A stretch of 64,000 nucleotides of DNA from Megascapheus bottae (Eukaryota; Chordata; Mammalia; Rodentia; Geomyidae). The stretch covers positions 19,756,777 to 19,820,776 of the forward strand of contig JANJXV010000020.1 of NCBI GenBank assembly GCA_024803745.1, read 5' to 3'. This document shows, piece after piece, positions 33,923 through 45,814 of this stretch. The notes below the pieces were generated by a model that worked only from the letters and a program-made list of their open reading frames with translations, was not told the origin of the DNA and searched no databases. The stretch's first letter is position 1. Every line of letters begins with the position of its first letter. Both the position numbers and the translations under genes were made by a program.

Positions 33923-34365
33923 GTGGTTTCCCCCATTTGTCATAATCAGTAGAAACCTTGGGCTCTCCTAGCAGAGATTTGCAATAGAGCAAAACCTTGA
34001 TACATAAGGCCATATAGTATGATGCTAATTTAAAGGACCTCTAGGATATAGAAACATAAGACATATAATGAATGATTGTTGTCCTTAAGGTACTATGTTA
34101 TCTCTCAGCTCTTTTGCTGTCCCTTGGTTACCTCATATTGTTACAGTCTCTCACTTGGTTATCTGATATATTGGATATATTTGTATTTGGTTATTTGAAA
34201 TTGGATAGGGAAGGGGGGAAAACAAGATGGGGGGGTGTGGGGGTAGGAAAATGGGGACCAAGACATGTGAAAGGGTATCAATGTATGTGAATTAATGCAC
34301 CTTCTATCTGGCAAATATCATGTAACCCTTCTATTAAATACAATAAAAATATCTAAAAAAAACCC
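33923..34365 (+). mobile_element. L1 3' UTR insertion, sense, 5'-truncated
   Basis: Starts within the L1 3' region (gtggtttcccccatttgtca, taatcagtagaaaccttggg), contains the G-rich tract at 34206-34260, the aagggtatcaatgtatgtga and gcaccttctatctggcaaat blocks, and an A-rich tail (aataaaaatatct then A-runs). The 72-codon frame at 34072-34290 is translation of 3' UTR. No clear target-site duplication was found because both flanks are A-rich. Confidence 0.88.
34206..34260 (+). other. G-rich tract of L1 3' UTR
   Basis: Several G runs of four or more (ggaaggggggaaaa, atgggggggtgtgggggtag, aaaatgggg). It can in principle form a G-quadruplex. Confidence 0.7.
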
Positions 34366-34484
34366 CAAAAAACAAAAAACAAACAGATGAGACAACTGAG
34401 ATCTGGCATTTATTAAATGGACTTTAAGATTTATAAACAATTGACTTAATTTGCCATATAACATAGGTATTTAGTATCCATAAA

Positions 34485-34590
34485 GGGCTAGGGTAGAATC
34501 TCAGTGGAAGAGCATATATAAGGCATGGGTATGGCCCTGGGTTGAATATCCAACCTCACCAAAAGTAGACAAACAGATAAATAGGGAAAA
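34485..34590 (+). mobile_element. ID-like monomer SINE, sense
   Basis: ggctagggtagaatctcagt, gaagagcatatataaggcat, and B-box-like gggttgaatatcc, then an A-rich tail. It resembles a classic rodent ID element with no right-hand unit. Confidence 0.7.
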
Positions 34591-36299
34591 AAGCATCAAA
34601 ATAAATAAGAAAACGAATGATTACAATCTTAGTAAGAATAATTAATAATTATTCTATTCCTTGCACAAGATGGAATCATTTAAAGGGTTACTATTCATGC
34701 ATTTGAATAACACTGAAGAATTTTTATGGTTCAGAAGTACACATATACAAACACACAGGCATGCACACAGCTAGGGGACAATAGGAAATAAACATTGCTA
34801 ATTGTATCATTGGACCCTACTGTGATACAAATGAGCTGAAAAAAAAATCACATCAATAAAAGGAAAAGAAAAAAGATATTATACAAGATTATCATAAAAT
34901 AATGTTCTCATTGCTATGTCTATTCAACACCCATGTATGATACACCATAACATTCTTCCACAAATGAAGTGGAAACTTACAACACAAGTATTTTGCCCAT
35001 AATACCAGAGCAAATCTTTTTTTATTAACTGAGTTGAACTTTAAAATTATGTTATGACCAAAAATCAATAAAGAGAAACTGATTTAAGTTCATCCAAGTG
35101 TGAAGGGCTTTATTACCAGTGCTACATCACTCTAATGATGTTCGCTTAAAAATTTGTTTTTGTGATATATTGCATCTATTATTGCTAAAAGGATAAAACT
35201 GCAAAGCAACCTTGGACATTAATAAATCAATTTAAGAAAAGTGGGCATATAGCCAAAGGAAAAGGAAAAAATCTGTATACAGCTTTTAAATGTTAGCAAA
35301 TTATAATATATGTAAACTATAACAAATTGCTAATGAGTTTCCTACATAGGAATTTTTCTTTAGCAAAGTTTTGTCTGTGTTAGTGTACTACACTGTAGCA
35401 TTTCAATTAAGTAACATTTCTGGAGCTTTTTTTTCCTTTTAACCTTCAAGGTAGGAAACTCCTGTGAATATCACAAAAGCTAATGTTTTGTGAATTGAAA
35501 TATCTGAAATTATAGCTGTTCATCTTTTTATCTCTATATACCAGACTTCTTTTGCAATATCAAGAAATCACAACTCCCTTTGTGAAATAATACTTGCTGA
35601 AAGGTGTGACACATAGGTAATACAAGTAGTTGAGTTTATATAACAAAAAATGGAAAATTCATTTTTGAGACAATAAATCATTATCTTAGACTTTTCAGTA
35701 GTTAATATTTCCCATTAAAATTCCAATATATTATATTTATTTTTTTGCTTATTCTGATCATATTTATCAGTAACTTGTAAGTAGTCCACATGCTATCATC
35801 AAATTTGTGAGATAAATTTTATTGGTTCTTTCAGTTATATCCAGATAGAAATCTGAATTCCCAGGACTCACTTTTGTGAATGTCCATTGGGGGGTAATAT
35901 TCTAAAATCTCTTTCCAAATGAGGTCACCTTGCACAAAAGTGTCTTGTGTGTAGCTACTCTGAACCCTTTCATCTTCCAAAGTAGCTATAACCTTGCTTC
36001 TCAATGAAATGAATTATTGTTAGTGTTGGAAGTCCTCAATTCTAATCCTGTCCGTATCTTTGTGCCTGTTGATTTAATGGTCAGTGCCAACCAACTTTTA
36101 TTTGACTCTGTATAAAAATAAATAAATAAATAAATCCAAAGAAATGTTTTTTTTCTGAATTTGGATAGTTCACTGTCATAGCCTTTGACCTAGAAACCCT
36201 AATGTGAACACAAAGGAACAGCTCCATCATTATGGGAACAAATCATTTAAGCTTCTCTTCATAGCTGTAATAGTAAATTCTCACTACCATGTCCTCCTT
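34591..36299. other. Unique AT-rich non-coding DNA
   Basis: About 1.7 kb. No gene or family recognised; short (AAAT)n at 36113-36135. Confidence 0.45.
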
Positions 36300-36512
36300 T
36301 CCTCCACGAAAATAGTGTCTTTGAGATTTTCTGTCAGAGCTGGCCCAGAACTGGTATCTTCTCAATTTAAGCTTCTCATGCAGCTTGGGGTAACTGGTCT
36401 ACCTATGCATGGAAGGCCATGCAGGACTTTCTGTTCCATGCTGGTCTGGAACTATACTCTTTCCGTTCTAAGTCTCCCAAGTTAATTAGTGGTTATGATC
36501 CTCCACCATCTC
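36300..36512 (-). mobile_element. Degenerate SINE(s), antisense
   Basis: Two successive blocks resemble the complement of a 7SL/B1-type head (gagctggcccagaactggta; catgctggtctggaactata then tctaagtctcccaagttaat). It may be two overlapping old insertions. The 93-codon frame 36204-36485 crosses it and is not a gene. Confidence 0.5.
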
Positions 36513-38299
36513 ACTATGGAAAACAGGTGTTAAAAATAGAAACATTGCTTAATGAATAATTGATGGATTGGAAGTTAAGTAAACTGAGAAACATAGATAA
36601 CAATCAATCATATACAGTTAAAGCATCAACAGAGAATGCCTATTGTGATAGTGTACAAAAGAAAGTAATGGGATGCAGAGATGTTTAATACACAGAGTTT
36701 ATAGTACGCAATCTACAGTTAGATTTGAAGGTTGACAAGGCATCAAGAATGACCACTGGTTTGGAAAACAAAGGAGCCAGATCCTAATGAAGAATATAAA
36801 ATATACTTGAGCATAGATTGGATACAGGTTCAAAGGCAGAAGATATGCAATGGTTTTAATCATAATGAAACTGAGAATCATCATGGGAATGTTCTGGAGC
36901 CTAGGAAATGGAAGTGTTAAGTACAGAATCATATTCCAGACAGGAGCTATAAAATAGAGATTCTTCAATGCAGAGTATATGCATGAAATAATTTTCAGGA
37001 TGTCTTTTTAAAATAAACAGAAGAGAAAATGTAGAGCAGGGACACTGAGAAATAGGTGATGCACTATGACACCTGTCATGACTTAGCTGACACCTGGTTT
37101 CCTGTTTCATAAAATCTAGGCATTATAAATAAAAAGTAAGCATTATAAAGACATGAATGTTGCACTACTTGATTTAACAGTAATAAAAGTCATTCTTTCA
37201 AGTCCCGCCCCATTTTCTTCTGGCTTTATCCAATGGATCCATTTCTAAATCTACTATCTACTAGCCTTACAAATGAATGTTGTGTTAAATGTTGTGCAAA
37301 TCCTGTCTTGAAATACAGTCAGTCTTATCAGTGGTTAAAGCATACACCTATGAATTGTAAGGGAAGCATATTTTGGTCTACAATGTCACAAACAAGTGAG
37401 AAAGTCAGAACTTTAATGCAAATAGGTGTAGTACTATTATGTACATTCTAAATCTCTTTTCTCAAATACTCATCTAGAAGTTGCTGAGCGAAATGGGCCT
37501 ACTGTGAGATATTGGAATACATGAAAGACAAGTGTTTTCTTTAGGTAGTGGAATAAACAAAAGTCATACTAAAGCTTGAAAATCTATTCACATTAGCCAT
37601 TTTCATAATGGCATTGGAACTCAATTCTCTTTGATATCAAAATTAATATATAAAACTCTGAGATGAAAAGAGTAATATACCTTTAAAAATGGTTATGATT
37701 AATGTCTGAATATGCAGTTCTGTTTTTCTATTAAATAAGGAAAATATTTTATATGCAGAAAATTCACTTCCAGGGTTCACCTGAATTGGACATTTCAAGT
37801 GTCTGTGACATCAATTTTATTTCCATGGAAAGAATATGAGACTTTATATAAAGAAATGACTGGGTCAGATAGTATCCAAACTAGCAGTGTCCTATGAAAC
37901 CTGAGAAAACAGAAAGATTTGCAACTTTTCTTGTATGTTTTGAGGTAGCAGTGGATTCCAATATAACCCGCTGAAATACATTCAAGATAAATCAGACAAG
38001 TACTTTTAGAGTTAAAAATGTCTTAAACTCTGGCTGCATGGTTTCTCTGTTATGCAAATGGAGAAAGAGAAAAGGCCATTAAGATACACATTTAATTATA
38101 TAAAGCTAGTTTATATATCTATAAATATATAAAGCTAATTTACACATACTCACAACACATATGTATCTATTGATATAGGTAAATAAATAGATCAATTGAT
38201 AGATAGATGATAGATAGAAATATATACATGCATATCATAGATGCACAAAGTCTTAATAGTTATTTGCATATTTTGGCAGTTTCTATTTTAAGATATGTA
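36513..38299. other. Unique non-coding DNA
   Basis: About 1.8 kb with only a short GATA/TAAA-rich stretch near 38170-38220. Nothing else recognised. Confidence 0.45.
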
Positions 38300-38625
38300 T
38301 CTCTTTCCCTGATAAATTCAGACAGCAAAGCTTGTCTTCTTAATGTTTTGCATCCCCACTGGGTCCAACTATCCATTAACATCCTCAAGACTCTCATATT
38401 AAACCCATCATTCGTATGCTGCATTTCAAGAGTAGTAAAGTTTCTTCCTCATCACTGTAATTCTTCCCTCTGCTTCAAAATTCTCAATTGTACCCTATTT
38501 CAATATAAAGTTCTTGCCTTAGCCATTTGTATGTATTTCAAAATTTCCCTCTTCTTTATCAAAGGCTTATTCCTTCTCTGAAATCATTTTCCAAAACAGC
38601 ACATTACACCTTACATTATGGTAAC
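38300..38625 (+). mobile_element. LINE2 (L2) 3' region fragment
   Basis: The block gcttcaaaattctcaattgt, 'accctatttcaatataaagt' and 'tcttgccttagcc' aligns in order with the L2 3' region (compare ctgctcaaaattttccatgg at 9472). The 124-codon frame 38207-38581 lies over this repeat and is not a gene. Confidence 0.65.
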
Positions 38626-39165
38626 AGTAAGGACAAAAATAATTTCAGAAGATGTATAGGAGTGAAATTCTAAACAGGATAGCAAACAAAGGACACTACT
38701 TGAAAATGGGTTCTGAGTGAAAACCTAAAGCAAGAGAAGGCTTTAGCCCAGCAGGAATGCTGAAGGAGGACCAGCCAAAGCCATTGCAAAAGGATGCTGA
38801 ATAAGGGACCAGAGGCTGAAAAATTCCTTATTTCTTCACTTTACAGTCTTAACAGATACCCCTTAAATACTTTAGTACCCCTAAAATAATTAGGTTATAT
38901 AGAAATAAGAGTGCAGATAATTTAAATCTTTTACAAATCCAATATTATTTGCAATAACATACATTAACCATTGAAAGTCAGATGTAGAGAACCATGACTT
39001 TAATTAGGAAGTCTTCTTTAGTCATTATCCAATTCCTTAAATTTTATATAATGACAAGTTATTCTGAAACTCAAATGCTTTCTTTTTTTAGAACAGAATG
39101 GAAATAGAAAAAGAGTAACATTTAATTATTTGATAAAAAGTTTGATGCTTGCTACAAATGCTTTG
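38626..39165. other. Unique non-coding DNA
   Basis: Nothing recognised. Confidence 0.4.
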
Positions 39166-39169
39166 AGTA

Positions 39170-39335
39170 GATGATCTGTGTCACTATAAAACAGGTACAA
39201 TTCTAGTCACGTAAGGAGAGATATTAGAGGTAGAGAGTTGAAGTGTCATGCCCAATATCAGAAAAGTAGTAAACGCAAAGCCAAGGCCAAGGCGGTCACA
39301 TTACAGACTCTATGTTATTTCACCCTATGCAATTT
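39170..39335 (-). mobile_element. MIR element
   Basis: Good order of MIR complement blocks: 'actataaaacaggtacaatt', 'gagagttgaagtgtcatgcc', 'caatatcagaaaagtagtaa', then 'agactctatgttatttcacc'. This corresponds to the tRNA-derived core of MIR. Confidence 0.7.
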
Positions 39336-39556
39336 CTTTGTGACATCATATATCAACAACTCCATCTCAAATATCCACAAATATTTGCACAGTTTTTACT
39401 AACGGCTTTAGTGTAGCCAACTGAGCTAGTGCTACTTTAGTTGAAATAAAGCTTTGGCTCTTTTTTGAGTTCACTATTCATATGATTTGTGGAGGATATA
39501 ATCAGAGAACAATTAATTTCTCTCAAAAATTACAGTGTCAAAGAATATCCTAAAAC

Positions 39557-39755
39557 GAGGCACTAGTAGCTCACAATCATAATTCTAGTTACTCACGAGA
39601 CTGAGATCTAGGGATGGAGGTTTGAGGCCAGTCTGGTCAGCTAAATCCTTAAGAGTCTTGAGAAACAGTATGGGTAGGGAGTGGGGGGACAACAACAACA
39701 ACAACAACAACAACAAAAAACTAAGCAATAGCTAGAGGCTTTCAGTTCAAGCATG
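39557..39755 (+). mobile_element. 7SL-head/Geo SINE, sense, truncated right unit
   Basis: Head (cactagtagctcacaatcat, gttactcacgagactgagat), B-box-like region (gaggtttgaggccagtctgg) and part of the middle. The right unit is largely replaced by a G-run and an AAC repeat, with only 'gctttcagttcaagc' left. Confidence 0.68.
39689..39716 (+). repeat. (AAC)n microsatellite
   Basis: Nine or so AAC units inside the truncated SINE. Confidence 0.95.
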
Positions 39756-39785
39756 CATGAATGTGTGTGTATGTGTGTGAGCAGG

Positions 39786-39794
39786 GACACACAC

Positions 39795-39854
<60 letters not shown>
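39786..39854 (+). repeat. (CA)n microsatellite
   Basis: Two short CACACAGGGA-type units followed by about 28 CA units. It lies just after the SINE. The cysteine/valine-rich frame 39641-39850 is translation of this repeat. Confidence 0.97.
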
Positions 39855-39856
<2 letters not shown>

Positions 39857-40031
39857 GCTTCCAAATCCATAAGAATATTAATTAGAAGTATCATTCATTT
39901 GTTGTAAAAGACTTTAAATTGCAACAATCTATCATCCTTTATTTGAATTAGTGGTTTTTATTTTTTTCTTCTTACAGATCTTTTTAATGTGATTGGACTA
40001 CTGGATACATTTCTTTGTTATCACAGAATTT

Positions 40032-40265
40032 TATTTTTTTGTGCTGGTACTGGGGCTTGATCTCAGGACCTAGATGATATCTCTGGGCTTCCTTACTCAA
40101 GGCTACCACTTATCCACAACTCTTCTCCTGGCTTTTTTTTTGGTGGTTAATTGGCGATATGAGTCATCTGAGGTTTCCTGTCTAGGCTGAATAAAAAATT
40201 TTGATCCTAGGATCTCAACTGCCCGAGTAGTTAGGATTACAGACATGAAATGCTGATTTCCAGCT
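40032..40265 (-). mobile_element. 7SL-head/Geo SINE, antisense
   Basis: Right unit (gtgctggtactggggcttga, ctcaggacctagatgatatc), middle (gtggttaattggcgatatga) and head complement (gatcctaggatctcaactgc, gtagttaggattacagacat). Confidence 0.82.
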
Positions 40266-40781
40266 AGAGCATTTTTTAAATGAAGCTCTTTTACTCTTGA
40301 AAAATGGTTTATTATATCATCATGGGACATTTATGATTACCTTCAATAGGACCTGAAAATACAAAATATTGAGGAGTTAGCTCTGGAATGTCTGTCTTAG
40401 AAACAGTAAGGGGGGTCAGTGGCAGAGAAATAGAAGGAGAAAGGATAAACACATGCAGCAAGTACTCACTAGACACTGTGTTGAAATCTCCAACTTGTGA
40501 GTGAGGATAGGAGTGAACCTGGACAGAGCAAGGGAAGAGGTGACAGTGTTCAAAAAGAAATGGACTCTATCTGCTTCATACACTTGTAATCCCTCTGTAC
40601 ATCTCCTTTGCAACGACAATAACTAATGCACAACAAGAAATTTATAGAAAAATATTTTCATTTTCAGTTAGAAAATCATGTATCCTATGCATTTGTAAAC
40701 ACTATTTTACTTAATTGTGCTTCTCAGCACAACATTCTGAACCTCAAACTAGACAAATGATTAGATTACTTATGTTGGTTT
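40266..40781. other. Unique non-coding DNA
   Basis: Nothing recognised. The 67-codon minus-strand frame 40416-40619 has no domain. Confidence 0.4.
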
Positions 40782-41011
40782 ACAGCTATGAGCAACAGGG
40801 CCAGGAGTTTGGCCTAATGGTAGAGTGTTTGCCTAGCATGCAAAAAGACTGGGTTTGATTCCTCAGTGCAACATACATAGAAAAAGCTGTGGCTCAAGTG
40901 ATAGAGCTCTAGCCTTGAGAAAGCCAAAGGACAGTGCTCAGGCCCTAAGTTCCAACCCCAGGACTAGCAAAAAAAAAAAACAAAAAACAAAAAAAAAACA
41001 ACTATGAACAA
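40782..41011 (+). mobile_element. IDL-Geo SINE, sense, with target-site duplication
   Basis: Body about 40797-40970 plus a long A-tail. ID-like head (ggcctaatggtagagtgttt, gcctagcatgcaaaaagact), right unit (ggctcaagtgatagagctct, aggccctaagttccaacccc). Direct repeats ACAGCTATGAGCAA (40782-40795) and ACAACTATGAACAA (40998-41011) match at 12 of 14 bases. Confidence 0.9.
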
Positions 41012-41299
41012 GAAACTTGTAAGAATATGGCATTGTTGTACCATTCATATTGCACAGAGACAAAGTACTTGTCAATGAAATTAGATATATCTCCTTTATA
41101 AAATTCAGCATGTAATAATTTTCCCTAAAATACTCAGTGATAAACACATATGCTACTTCACTTAGAAATCCTATGTAATTATTATACATATTAAAATACC
41201 TTGTAAATATTTACTTACTGATACAGAGCTGATAGAAAATCCAAAGCTTTGACTCTGGTTACTTGATGCAAACAATATCATTTTAATTTCTATTTTCTT

Positions 41300-41500
41300 T
41301 TTCTGTGATGTTTGAAATTCAAATCTAGGCCTCTCATTTACAAGGAAATTTTTTTATCTTGTAAACCATGTCTTAACTCCTTATTCCTAGTTATTTTTCA
41401 GATAAGGTTTCACTTCTTGCTTGGTCCAAGCCAGTCTGAAACTGTGATCCTCCTCTCTCTGCTTCTCATACAGCTGAAATGATCATGTGTGATGATGTGT
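41300..41500 (-). mobile_element. Composite old SINE (ID-like and B1-like), antisense
   Basis: 41390-41495 resembles the complement of a B1/Alu-type head (gataaggtttcacttcttgc, gtctgaaactgtgatcctcc, tctctgcttctcatacagct). The preceding 90 bases resemble a worn tRNA-like unit (gaaattcaaatctaggcctc). Confidence 0.55.
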
Positions 41501-41783
41501 CTGCCTTGTGACTCTTGCTGCTATTTAAATTGCTTTTTATAACACCCTGTTACATTAAAAAAACAGTGCTCATTGACAGGCAACAATACTTAGAATAAAG
41601 AAAAACATGTTATGAATAATTTAATGGAATTGGCTGCAGATGTCAACTTTCATTTCACATTTAGGATTTTTTTGAGTTCTGAAGGCCAATGATATAATTT
41701 TTACATGGACTATAAAACTGGTATTTCTAAAAAAATAACTTTTGTTAAATACTTTAGATATTAAAATGATTTATTTTTTAAAT

Positions 41784-42069
41784 TTCTTTTCATATATTTT
41801 TATTGTAATTAATAGAAGGGTTACATGATATTCGCCAGATAGAAGGTGCATTAATTCACATACATTGATACCCTTTCTCATGTCTTGGTCCCCCACCCCT
41901 CATCTTGTTTTCCCCCCTTCCCTATCCAATTTCAAATAACCAAATACAAATATATCCAATATATCAGATAACAAAGTGAGAGTCTGTAACAATATGAGAT
42001 AACCAAGGGACAGCAAAAGAGATGAGAGATAACATAGTACATTAAGGACAACAATCACTCATTCTTTTC
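41784..42069 (-). mobile_element. L1 3' UTR insertion, antisense, 5'-truncated
   Basis: Complement of the L1 3' end (attgtaattaatagaagggt, agaaggtgcattaattcaca, acattgatacccttt) through the poly-C/T tract to 'gacaacaatcactcatt'. A possible 8-base target-site duplication TTCTTTTC lies at 41784-41791 and 42062-42069. It is closely similar to 17247-17460 and to the complement of 34072-34360. Confidence 0.88.
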
Positions 42070-43579
42070 TTTTTTTGAGAATGATACAGGCATTTCTGAA
42101 AGCTGTTGATTTCATTCTTACTCTGTTAAAAATTCAAAAGTTTGATGGAGTTATCTGTTCACATTTCTTTATTCATGAATGTAAGAAAAGCTATTTTTTT
42201 TTTAAAGCAAAGTAGTTTGCTTAAAAGGCTTCTGCTTTGGCCTGGTGGCATGGCTCTTGTTGATTATTCTGCTAAGACTGTATCAGCAAGAACTGTCTTG
42301 GTAGAAGGAAGGATTTTGAAATGTAAGATTCTGTTCTAAGGTGGAATTATGAAAGATCTCAGAAGACATGCCTCAGATTGCTCAAGGTATAGTAGAGGGG
42401 TTGGTAGGTTGGTAGTTGGGTAGGTTTTGGAGATTGCTGTATACTATTAATCTTAATTCAAAGACTTTTAATTGTCATCTTATATAAATACGTCATACCT
42501 TGCCAGTTACATGCAGACTATGAACCTGATCTAAACCAATTCAGTTAGAGGGACAGGGCCTGCTGTGTTAATGATAAATAGGGAACAGCCTGTCTGCTCA
42601 GTGTGCTTGCTTGCCAGAATTTTGGTTAATGGGAACCTTTTTATGCAGGAGTAAATTTTTCCCTGCCTAGACAATTCTTTATTTTTGTGTCTTTCCTTGT
42701 GACTTTGATGGTTCTTAGAGAGTATACATATAACAATGAACAACAAAGAAAGAATAGAAATAGTCACATATTTTGTTTGAAATCAAGACAATATTTTGTT
42801 AAAAAATTAAAAAGAATATGAGGTTTTTGTCCCATTAAGAATTAAATTTCCAATGAGCAAAGCAAAATATAATTTTCTCTAACAGCCAAAGACTCTAGAG
42901 TAATTAAAACACACAATACTCAAGACTTTTTTTTAAAAGATCAGACTTTTAATAAAATCAACTATTAATTTATTTTATAAAAATCAACTATTTTAAAAAA
43001 TATAGAACATGTGTGTGAATAGGTTTTACAGGTTATTTACTATCTATAATATTAAAATTAAACACATTAACTCTTTTTTCATTAATTCTTTTTTAAATGT
43101 TAATTTTCATCTTAGAAGATTTCTGTTTGGTTACCATTTGACAAATGAAATAATCTATAAATATTGAAAAGTATGAATAACAAAACAAAGCCTGTTAAAA
43201 TTTTCTAATATCTTTAGAGTGGATTTCATTCTGAGTAAGGAGGAAAAATTATGCTCCACTGATTTTTATGTGTTTTTTAGGTAACAGCTATATCTGAACA
43301 TATTAGCATGAGAAAAATGTAGTAAAATAAACAAATATAAAATAACTAAATATCTACGTAAAAGATAGTGTACTCAGAGAAAAAATTTTAAATGAATTCT
43401 TTTAGCACTTAACATTCTGAAAAATAGAAATGCAATGTGGGGGCTTCTGAATTTGTTAGATTTATATTAAGATTCAATGGAGTTTATGTTTTTACAATTT
43501 CTTTCAGAAAGAGTATTTCACAAGCTATTTTCAGATTCAGAAAAAATACTGCCCAATAGTCTGATTCCTCAGGCCAAGT
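42070..43579. other. Unique AT-rich non-coding DNA
   Basis: Nothing recognised; the 65-78-codon frames here lack domains. Confidence 0.45.
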
Positions 43580-43720
43580 TTAGAAAAATAACTGTGGTAC
43601 AAACCACATTTAACACTTTCTAATTATACGTATGCAGAATGCTAATTAATTACTTGTGTGATACTAATTAGCACCCTCCAATTGTCTTAAGTGAAAATAT
43701 TTCCTTTTGGATTTTGCAAC
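43580..43720. promoter_or_regulatory. Candidate regulatory element with clustered TAATTA sites
   Basis: Four TAATTA homeodomain-type motifs lie within 50 bases (43621-43626, 43643-43648, 43647-43652, 43665-43670), mixed with ATGC- and CAATTG-type motifs. This is a motif-cluster observation only; cross-species conservation could not be tested. Confidence 0.3.
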
Positions 43721-44644
43721 CAAAGAAATAGCTTCATATTCAAACTTAGGAAAAGAATGAGAAATACCGCATAATCACTTCTGAAATTCTCCTACACTAT
43801 CTCATTAAGAGACTTTCAAAATTGTTAACCATCTGATCTTATTAATCTTATATTTATTTAGAAATATACTTTTTGACAGTTCTAAAATCTTTACAAATAC
43901 TAGTTTCTTTGAACCTCCTATTAGCTATGGTATAGGTATTCTCAGTGTCTATTTTAAATACAACTCTCATAAAGCATTGCAGAATTTATCCATAAATTAA
44001 AGAAAAACACCCAATGACTATCTTGATAATTTTTTTATTTTAATTTCCTGATAACTTTAGAGGTTAAAACTATAGAGATATTTTGAAACAAAAGTTAGAA
44101 ACACATTATCATTATTTTTGTTATGTTATAGAAAAATTACCTTCACTTCTCTTACTTGTCAATGCATTGCTTTTCCCTCAGATTTTGTAAAAGAATGGGT
44201 TGTCTGAGTGTGCAGGTAGTATGATATCTATATGATGGAAGGAATTAAGTCAATCCTTTCTATTTATGTTCTCAGATGAAGTTCTTGGTTAAACTGAGAT
44301 TACTACTTATTTGTTAAACGAACACTGAGCTTAATCACATTCATCACTGTTGGGCTATATTCCTGGTGCCAAATACATTTGGTAATAGTCTTTGTTTCAC
44401 TGTCCCTGTTATAATAATTTGAGGCATACAGATCAGACTCAATAAATTCTGAGAAGATTAGTAAATATTCTAAGACTTCTGTTGTTGAAAAAATATTAGT
44501 TGGATACTGCTAATTTATTGATTCGGCGATGTAATGGTTTCTATTGATAGTTTCATGAAGAGCTGATTCCTATAAATGCTGTAGACACCTACAATACTAC
44601 AGTGTGCTTATTTATTTGGATAATTCTTCAGTTACCATGAGCCT
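43721..44644. other. Unique AT-rich non-coding DNA
   Basis: A weak MIR-like run (about 43850-43960, including 'gctatggtataggtattctc') is possible but not firm. Nothing else recognised. Confidence 0.4.
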
Positions 44645-44784
44645 GTGACTCATTCCTGTCATCCTAGCTACTCAGAAGTCTGAAATCTGAGAATGGAGGT
44701 TTGAAGCCAGAAGCAGAGTTGTGACTCAAGAGGTAGAATACAAGCATTTAGAGGAAAAGGACTTTGTCCAGGTCCTGACTTCAT

Positions 44785-44785
<1 letters not shown>
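44645..44785 (+). mobile_element. 7SL-head/Geo SINE with internal deletion, sense
   Basis: Head (tgtgactcattcctgtcatc, ctagctactcagaagtctga), B-box-like gaggtttgaagccag, then an immediate jump to the right unit (agcagagttgtgactcaaga). The ~50-base middle block is missing, and the break falls at the GCCAG that occurs at both ends of that block in full copies. Confidence 0.8.

Positions 44786-44835
<50 letters not shown>
44786..44835 (+). repeat. (CA)n microsatellite at a SINE tail
   Basis: About 25 uninterrupted CA units. The 60-codon minus-strand frame here is translation of this repeat. Confidence 0.97.
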
Positions 44836-44838
<3 letters not shown>

Positions 44839-44839
44839 A

Positions 44840-44962
44840 GAGCTAGGCATGATGGCTGTACAATCTTGTAATTCAAGAACACTACTTAGGAAACATGCTA
44901 GGCGATAGCAAATTTAAGACCATACTGGGATACAAAGGAGACCCTGTGTCACCAACATAAAA
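44840..44962 (+). mobile_element. B1-like SINE, sense, diverged
   Basis: gagctaggcatgatggctgt, then 'aatttaagaccatactggga' and 'aaaggagaccctgtgtc', in the order of a 7SL-derived B1/Alu monomer. It has no Geo-type right unit. Confidence 0.65.
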
Positions 44963-45689
44963 TAGTCTAGTTTCTTTCATGCTTTCTAACCTAAAGGTTA
45001 TTCATTCAAAATCTATCTGAATTAATTCTGTAAAGGTAGCTTCTTGCCTATCAGTAACTGTGGCTCTAGGGTAACTAAACATGGAAGACATTTTTCCGTT
45101 ACTTCAAACTCTATTAAATAACTCTGTAAAATATATGTTATCTCCATTGGGGTACATTTATTTACTTATTCAAATTTTTAAGAAGCTGCTACTTTAATAG
45201 ACACTTCAATACTGTAAACAAAGGTGGATAGAGTGATGTGTAAGAAAGTAAACATACAATTAAACTAATTATCTGTGATTAGTAATTAGCGAATAGGTTA
45301 AAGTCTAGTGTGAAATTATGAAGTTGAAACTTTTTCTCAGAAGTGTTGGTAAAGAAGTTAAAGGTTTTATGAAGTGGTGGTGGTGGTGAGATAGTAACGC
45401 TGTTGTGGAAAACAGTAGGATATTTCCTCCGAAAATAATTAAACATAGACTTATAACATGGTTGAATGATTTCCCTTCTAAATATATATCTATCTATACG
45501 TCCATATATCTATGCTTGTATCTCTATCTCTGTCTACCCCTAAAAGCTTGGAGGTAAAGTCTTGTGTGTCTATTTGTGTTTCAATATTCACAGTAGCCTT
45601 ATTCAAAATAGGTGATAGATGGAAATAACCCAGATGAATACTTAACCGAAGATTGGATATTCACATCAGAGAACATTGTTTGTTCTGTA
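44963..45689. other. Unique non-coding DNA
   Basis: A (GGT)n run near 45376-45388 and an ATCT-rich stretch near 45483-45530 are the only repeats. Confidence 0.4.
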
Positions 45690-45795
45690 GCCTCAGCTTC
45701 ATCTCAGACTGAGGCTGCAGGATCTCTTGGGCCCAGGACTTTGAGCCTACTAGTCTGGGCAGCATAGAAAGACCCCCATCCATTTTATTTTTAAA
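45690..45795 (+). mobile_element. B1/Alu-like monomer fragment, sense
   Basis: gactgaggctgcaggatctc, 'ttgggcccaggactttgagc', 'gtctgggcagcatagaaaga' and a T/A-rich tail follow the order of a 7SL-derived monomer that lacks the head. Confidence 0.65.
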
Positions 45796-45814
45796 ACTTA
45801 TGTGCTATTCAAGG

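Noticed and set aside
38207..38581. 124-codon plus-strand frame
   Set aside because: It overlaps an L2 fragment and has no domain of its own.
39641..39850. Cys-Val repeat frame (also 44668-44850)
   Set aside because: Translation of a CA repeat.
39786..39854. CRISPR-like or satellite array
   Set aside because: It is a dinucleotide microsatellite; no spaced direct repeats with unique spacers occur anywhere in the window.
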